Source: Endomychus coccineus
Lineage: Eukaryota > Arthropoda > Insecta > Coleoptera > Endomychidae
Assembly: GCA_958510875.1 (NCBI GenBank)
Contig: OY294068.1
Location: forward strand, 164,398,388 to 164,462,387
DNA length: 64,000 bases
Direction of reading: 5' to 3'
Shown here piece after piece: positions 50,501-59,500 of this stretch. The notes under the pieces were generated by a model. That model did not search any database. It worked only from the letters and a program-made list of their open reading frames with translations, and was not told where the DNA came from. The translations under genes and the position numbers were made by a program. The first letter of the stretch is position 1. The number at the start of each line of letters is the position of its first letter.

Positions 50501-53500
50501 GGAGTATTTTACTCTAGTAGACTTCATTAATCATTAGTATATATGCAGATTAAACCTGGAATGGATAGAATGTTGGTTTGATTAGGGAGACAGGAAAATG
50601 GACGACATGTAGGTGAGACCGGAAACATCGATCAAACACTGAAACATGGGGTTGCCCACTTCACAGCATCTTTGTCGAAGTGGTGATGTTTAACCGGGCG
50701 ATGAGGAAAAATCTACCATCGATGGTTATCCTTTTAGTCAGACAGGCAGGATTTACCATGGGGAAATTCTTACTTCGTCCCCATACGGAAAATTTAAATT
50801 TCAAATGGAATACTAGAATTTTTATTACAAATTTGGATTGTACGTAATTTTTGACTGACTTTCTTAAAGAGTTTTCCATCTGATTTAACAATGGTAAACT
50901 AAATTATCGATTAATGATCAATTGATTAACGATTAATGTAGATATTGAAGAATTGAAGACGGAAATTCAGTCAAAACTAATTCAACAACAACAACTTTGA
51001 ACTGAATATTTAAACTAACAATCCTACACTTCTTCACTTGCTCTATCAACAATCCTCTTCAATGTTAATTACTTCATTGAATAGGAAACAAATGTCATGT
51101 GACATAATGAATTTCAATAGGTTCCACACAAAATATAACGTATATTTTGAACCTTGCCTTTAGTATTCATGTTACAGGGAAAGAACATTATTTCAAATAC
51201 GAAGGAGTCTAGAACAAAAGTTATCTTAAAGTCAATCATAAGTCAGTTCATGCTTCTCGTCCCTCATTGGCTATGATAGCTTCAGAACTACTGATGGAGG
51301 AGGTATACAAGTTCATATTTTTCTAAATGGTGAACGACTTATTATCAAACATTACGATATGTACAATTCAGAATTACTTCAATTACAATTCAAGTCAATA
51401 GCCACAGCGTCTTATTCTCACCATACTTATGATACTTATGATCAGATACTCTTTGAGTATATGATAACAGGAAAGAATAGGGAAAACCTATTATATCGGA
51501 TCATAATATCTCTGGTACAACGAAAATTATTTCAAATTAGGAGGAGTACTGAGCACAGGTTGTCTTAAAACCAATGATATGTTAATTTTTGCTTTTCGCC
51601 CTTCCATGGCTATGATAGCTTAAGAACTAATGTTAGATAAAGAAGGTATACAAGTTCAACCTTTTCTAAATGATAAACTGCTTTTTATGAAACATTACGA
51701 TATGTACAATTGAGAATTACAATTTAAGCATCAGCGTCTTATTCTCGAATTACGTATGACTATTCTTTGAGTATCTGATAACGGGAGAGAATAAGGAAAA
51801 CCTATTATATCGAATCATGGTATCTCTGGTATCCTTCTAGTCAGAAAGGCCGGATTTACCATGGGGAAATTCTTAGTCCGTCCCCATACGAAAAATTGAA
51901 TTTTAAATGGAATACTATAATTTTTATTTCAAATTTGGATTGTATGTAATTTTTGGCTGACTTTCATGAGTAGTTTTCCATCTGATTCAAATCTTATTTT
52001 GCACTAGACAATTCTATTGTCCTAAACTCATATGAAATTTAAGTATAAGGGCATTTTGTAAATATAGTAGAAACATTATTCCCACAATGTTGAGTTTTTT
52101 TTATAGAAAGAGATCAGCATATAAATGAACGATTGATAATTTTTAAAGCTGAGATGGAAACAATCGATAGTTCTGATTCAATATTAGTTGTTCTTATTCG
52201 TGATCATAGAAATATGTTCAGGAAATGTATTATTATAGGAGTCAATTATTACTTCTGGAGTCATAATATCGGAACTATTGCCACTGTTATCGACATGAAC
52301 AATTGTAATCAGTGAACTAAGTACTCTATAGCAATCCTATAAGCATTAGTTTTTACGCTTGATATCAGAGTTGATACGTCAATTATATAAAAATTCATGA
52401 GTGCAACAATAAATGTACATAAACATAATATACAATCGTACACTGACCTCTAACATCTAGCAACACATAATTATATTCCTGTACATATGTAAGTAAATAT
52501 GTTTGTACATCACGTTAGACAAATATTTTTTTAAATTTAATAATCAATACAGTAATTGCGTCGAACCATTCAATAGAACAGCTCTCTATCCAAAGGTTAA
52601 AATCGATTTATAGAAGGCGTGGAATGAGTAATATAAGTTTTGAGTATTAGTGTCAGAGAATAAATTGCAAAGCGCGGGATATTCATTGCATTAATATGTC
52701 AGTGTATAACATCTTTTCATAATAATTTACATCAATTATTTATACATTGAAATTTCACGAATATACTCACATTTCATCAGTTGTGGGTTAATCTACTTGA
52801 GTCTTACCGATAATAAATTTAATTTTCTAGATTTTTCCATAATCAAAAAGATTGTCTATTATCAACCAATATTTTCAGGAATTCGAAAACAAAGTGACAT
52901 CCCGAAAATCGTCAAAGGACAAAATATGCGAAACATAACTCAGGGGATAACCCCTTCAATTGTTGCCGCATGTTTTCCAAACACCCTGTATATATGACTT
53001 CTGATTTACTGTTCATTCATAACTTATTGCGTTATTCTTCGTAAATTACAGTTTCGTGATAAAAACGTGGTAATATACACAGAAAAATACAGTATTCACT
53101 CCTCTCATTGGAAAAAGATTACATTGGAAATAATAGTGCTGTTCCTTAGATAATTTTTCTCAGTGAGGTAGAAGGGTGATCCCCCTCTGAAGAAGATGCA
53201 CCCAATGCTCATGGCACCAAGAAATGACATGGATAAGGTGTTCGTGTTCACATAGAACTTCCAATCGCACCTTGGAAACAGAGAAGAGTGGAGCAAATGG
53301 AACACTCACCTTGTAGGAATGCACGTGGTCTCTTCCAGCAGATGCTTTATATGAAGCAGAAACAAAATTGGTGCCAAGACAGATTCCTGTGAAACACCAG
53401 CGTTAATAGTCTTTATATCGGAAGATACTCCTTCAACCCCCACATCTGAGAAAAAACTCGATGGTAAGCAACAATGTTGAGGCGCCAAATCATATGACAT

Positions 53501-56500
53501 TAACCAAGAAAACTTTGAACTCGGTCAAATGTTTTAGAGATATCCAATGCTACATCTAGAGATTCCACATGTTTTTCAATAGAATTCTGCCATACATTTG
53601 TTACGTAGGCAAGCAGGTCTCCTGTTAATCTCTGCTGACGAATGCCTTATTACTGGTCATTCAGGATTTTGTAGTTCTCTAGGTATTGGATAAGCTAGAT
53701 GTTGATTGCTCCTTTCATCACTTTGGAGATATGATTATCAGGAAAGGTCTTCTTCCTCTTTTTGGAAAAACAGTATTGATTTCCTTTATTAAATAATATT
53801 GTATTGGAGATAATAGTCCTGTTCCTTAGATAATTTTTCTCAGAAAAAGAAGCACCCAATGCTCATGGCACCAAGAAATGACATGGGTGAGGTGTTCGTG
53901 TTTAGATAGAACTTCCAAACCCATCTTGGAAACAAAGAAGAGTGAAGCTAATGAAACACTGAAGGAATGCAGTCTATTGGTATACCGATGGATCAAAAAT
54001 AGTAGAAGGTACAGGGCCCGGAGACTTTGTTCCAAAAACCAAATACTCCAAATCCATGGGTAAATACAGCAGTATTTTTTTAGCGAAAGTTTATGCAATT
54101 GAGAAATATGCACAGTACACATTATGGACAGAAGATATAAAAAGGACATAGCCAGCATGTCCGATAGTCAGGCATCTATGAAAGCGCTGAGTTCAAACAC
54201 CATTTGCTCGAAGATGGTCCTTAAAAGCAAAACTAAGCCAAACACCATAGGAGTGCAAAACAGAATCACTCGCCAGTAGATTCCATGATATATAGAAATT
54301 GAGGGCAACGAAAAGGCGGATGCTCTTGCACGAATGTGAGCTGAAACAATACGGATTGGACGGAAACCATCCTGCCCCTGCGGTATAGACCAGCACATTG
54401 TACAGGAAATCTACAGAACAGAAAGAAAAGAACTCAGTACACAATACTGGAGTTCTCTTCTGAGACATGGACAATTCAAAATCCTCCTTTTTAAATCTAG
54501 GAGAAAGGATGTTTAGGTGAGTATAAGATAAAGCAGGAACAACCTATGAATCATAACAGGATACTGCAAACTACGGCCATTTGAGTAAAATTGACTCAGT
54601 AATCGATGAGAGATGTAGATTTCGCATGGGAGCAGAAGAAACATCGATATATTTACTGCAAAGTTACTCTGCTTTGCAGGAGCAGACATTTCGGTACATA
54701 AGCAATCATCGAGGAAATTTTGCCACTGGAGCCAGGAGCTTTCCTAAAATAGAGCTGAAACTTACCGGTGTACTGTAAATCGGTACAGTAAGGGGCATGT
54801 AATAGATCTTTATGGATGCAGTATCCATGACACCGCTGATTAATCAGTGTAGTAATATAAGAATTACATTTCGAAGGTAAATGAAACTTCGTTTATTGGG
54901 AAATTTCCACTGTATTACATGTATAGACAGTTTATTTATTTCCATGCTGTGTTTCCAATATTTTTAATAACACATTACAAGACTAACCCTGAATCGATTC
55001 TTTATAACTCAGTTAACTCGTAATGTTAACTTGCAATAACCCTGTATTAGCTCCCAGTGTGATCGTCAAGATTATTACTTTGAACTAGTTCACAAAGGAA
55101 AACAATTATTGGTCAGTCAACTCTATTCAGATCTCATTATAAAATGGAATTGTACGCCGACTGAAGTGAAATATATAGTATGTTAATAAATCACGACGAA
55201 TATCTAGAGCAATTGTGTTTGGAGAACATATTGTTTCTTTGAGGAATTACGAAGGGGTATTTGTATAATGTTATTCAGGAGGAGTTGTCACAATTAGAGA
55301 AGGGTTGAAATTTCTGCACGCTATGGATGTTTTATATTCTCTGGCTGGTGGACAGTTGATTCCGGTAGATATAAACGAACCATGATGAAAATAAAGTAGG
55401 AATTCCATTATTTTATGAATCAATGTCCATTTCGAGATACAAACGTACTCTGAACAAAATTTAATCGAATCAGTTTTATCTACAAATCTTACAAAATTAA
55501 ATACAGTAACGAACATATTTGGTGTAAAGTTGATTTCATATGGAAGATTCATGGAATGATCATGACTTTTGATTGGTGGCATAAACGATGAGTGGAACCA
55601 AGGATTTTATGGTGTGCGGAAATTTGTTAGACAACATTTGTCCGACAGAAATTTGTTCGACAGCATTTGTTCGTGAACGACAATCACCAATATTTCAAAA
55701 AAAAAGTCGTTTATAAAGTATCTTTCATGTTTCATGTAGTTACCTGAAAACTGATGAAAAATGGTTGCCATTTAGGAAAATAAAGTTGGGGGTTAACATC
55801 CTAGAAAAATATATTTCTGTCTGTTTTCTTCTGTTTCCTAAATGAAAATATGGAACACCGTGCCACTATTACATAGCCCTGTTATATCTTAGTTTGAATC
55901 TTTGTTGGTTTTTTACTAATATCGCGAATATAATTTCTAGATTATGCAAATAATCATCAACTTCTCAAGACAAATCGGAAATTACATTCTGTATATGAAA
56001 TTAATCTTATGCACAAGGTAAAGTACGATCAATAATGAAACGATAATAAGATATAAAGTAGAATTCCACGGAAAATAGGGTCAGCTTAAACGTTAGAACA
56101 ATAGGAGTATCGACTTTGGTTCCACTTCTTATTGGTCATGCAAATTTGGAAATTTCAGGACATAGACTGGCGCGACGACTTGGGGTTAGATGGGTGGGTT
56201 CAATGCAATCTTATACAATTAACCTACTTTTATATCAGAGAAACTTCTACACGCAACTGAAAATCATAACTAAATTGGCTTCTGTATTTCTCTGAATCAT
56301 GGTACACGCACCGTGAAGTGTCGTGTGATTTTTTCGCAAGCATTACATTCACTCAACCAACTACTGGTTATTATACCAACTAACATGGAACAACACCTTG
56401 TAGAAGTAATTATATTAATACTTATGACCTGATTGATTTAAATCTCAACTTCAGAAGATATTCATACAAACAAACAGTTTTCGAATGAATATTTAGAAAG

Positions 56501-59500
56501 ATTCCCAAATTGAAGAAGCATGTAACCGTTGGTCGAATTTTCAGTCAACAATGTTATTCAAGAACCTAACGTATTGAAAACATGATCAAATGATACTAAA
56601 ACATTCAGATTCAGTCGAAAAATACACGAACACAGAACAGAAGAGAAGATTAGAATCTTTATATGCAATGGAAGAATACTCAAATCTAGAAGAGATTGAG
56701 AACATGATGGAATGATGTTAGAATCTCTTCATGCGATGGAAGAATACTGAATCCTAAAAGAGATTGAAAATAAGATGGAACGATACAAAATTCTTCAGAT
56801 TCAGTCGAGAAATACTCAAGCACAGAAGAGATTGGAAACATGAGCCAAACAAATTAAAAACCACAAACATTAACATTTTTATATGCAATGGAAGAATACT
56901 CCAACTCAGAAGAGATTGAAATGAAATGAAATGGTATTGGACTATTCAGATTCAGTCGAGAAATACTCAAACATAGAAGAGATTGGAAACATGATTCGAT
57001 TAAGAATCGCAAACAACATTAGAACATTTATATGCAATGGGAGAATACTCAAACCTAGAAGAGATTGAAAACATGATCGAACGATATTGGAGTCTTCAGA
57101 TTTAGTCGAGAAAAACTCAAACGCATAAGAGATTGGAAACATGATCCGAGCAAATTGAAAACCACAAACAACATTAGAATCTTTATATGCAATAGAAGAA
57201 TACTCAAACCTAGAAGAGATTGAAAAAATGATCAAAGGATTTGAGAATCTTCAGATTCTGTCGAGAAATACTCAAGCGCAGAAGACATTGGAAACATGAT
57301 ATCCAATTAAATTAAAAATCACAAACAACATTAGAATCATTATATGCAGTGGAAAAATACTCAAACATAGAAGAGATTGAGAACATGATCGATTGGTATT
57401 AGAATCTTGAGATTCAATCGAGAAATACTCAAACACAGGAAATATTGGGAACAAAATCCAATCAAATTAAAAATCGCAACCAATATTAGAATATTTATAT
57501 GCAATGGAAGAATACTCAAACCTAGAAGAGATTGAAAACATGATCGAAGTATATTAGAATCTTCAGATTCAGTGGAGAAATACTGAAACATAGAAGATAT
57601 TGGAAACATGATCCAATTAAAAGTCGCAAACAACATCAGAATCTTTATACGCAATGGAAGAATACTCAAACCTAGAAGAGATTAAAAACATGATAGAATG
57701 ATATTAGAATCTTCAGATTTAGTCAAGAAATACTTAAACACAGAATAGATTGGAAACATGATTGAATGACATTCAAACAGTGTCACTATTCGACCATCTC
57801 AGCCAAGGTATAGAAATCCGATTCGGAAATGTTAGAGCACCTAGTGTTTCAAATGTTATCTACCAGAAGATGGATGTTGTACTGAAAGAATCACTCAGAA
57901 TGCATTTCGTTGATTCAAAAATCTCACACGCTACAAATAAATGGCGGAGATAGTGTTGGGCATACAGTCACCAGCTGGCGGTACCGAAACAATACATTGA
58001 ATGAATAACAAACACTTTCTCGTATTAACAGTCGATAGACAGAGTTGAGGTTTCGCTAGATCGAAAAAATAAGTTGAATCATATGGTTAGTTTTATTCAA
58101 AACTAATGAAAATTTGGTCAAGCTGACATCACTGAATCGCTTTCAGCTATGACGTTATTTCATGGTGGACATAGCACATTTTGCCTTTGAGTTGTAATCA
58201 GATAGCCTAAGGTCAATGCCATATTTCTGAAATTTAAAATTTGTACTTGAATTCAAAATATGTGTACAAATCTTGAAATCTCAATTACTTCGCCATGTAC
58301 ACATATTTATTCTTTTCATACAGTCATTCTTTTTATATAGTTGCCCCACACTAATAGAATAAGAATTAAATTAAACCTACCTGTAAGCCTGATATTATGG
58401 ATGATAGAGCAACTTTATCGCCAGCTGGAGGATTTTTCTCTGTTTGATCCAAAGACACTTTCTGAGAATTGGCATTCATGACATCCTCTTTGGCATTGTT
58501 ACTAGCCAGCACTGGGATAGGAAGTTCGGAATTGGTATCTATTGGGATTTGCTCGCCTTGAGTCACCGATTCCTTACATACTTGGAAACTTGTATAATCT
58601 CCCGACGATGTCGGGGGTTCAGATTCCACTAACGTGACAGCTTTGCACGTATGTTCTGGGCTCCGTGCTAGATTATGAAGGATTTGGACTTCGTTGTGAA
58701 TTGGACTGGGAGTGAGTATATCTTCTTGTCTACTGTACCTGCGCGGGCGATATGTGTTTCCCAATAACATGTCGTCATTAACAATAGTCCCTTCAGTAGT
58801 TTTAGATTCCTTAGTTGTGGTGTCGGTATTTAGTTTCAATTGGTTCATGGAATTTTTGCTTGTTGTAGTATTACTCGGAACATCGCGAACAATATCTTTA
58901 GACCCAGAATCTCCTTTTTTAGACTTGCTCGACGAATCATCAGTGATTTTAATTTCCAAAGAAATCTCATTTGTTATATTGAGAGCCATTGAATTAGTAT
59001 TTTCAAGGAATGTATAGCTACTGCTTCTCCTAATTACTCTTGATTTATGGTCCCCAACTTGACACTTCATTATCTTCCGTGGAATCTTCGATTGCCTCGT
59101 CAAATTCGGTGCAGAGTTATATAAACGCTTTTTAACTTGACTGCCTACTCTATGTGGGGAAGAAGGCGACGAAGTATTGAGAATAGGTATCCTACTGCCT
59201 GGTTTCGTCAATGTGGATACATTCTGACTTAATTGCGATACATTCGACTTTTTTGGAATAGCAATTTTATTTGTAACTTCACTATCCTCTGACACTTTCT
59301 TTAGGTCTGCATCTGCTGTTCTGGTGATTGACTTTTTCTTTCCCGAGCCTTTTTCATTATCATCACTGGGTTGGGTACTATCGCTCTCAGGAGTTCTCAT
59401 CTTAACAATCTCTCCTCCAAAACGAACTCGTCGCGGTGTTCTACGGGCAGCTTCATAATAATCTGGTTCGATACCTTCTCCTAATACTCTAATCAATGCA

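Noticed and set aside
52980..52996. Transposon terminus (ACCCTGTATATA)
   Set aside because: The motif resembles mariner-type ends, as does one near 17980, but no matching opposite end was found for either.
56942..57669. Three overlapping minus-strand frames with repeated FPIS..FEYFSTESEDSN peptides
   Set aside because: They are translations of the 155-bp tandem array. The period is not a multiple of three and the frames shift between units, so a real repeat protein is unlikely.
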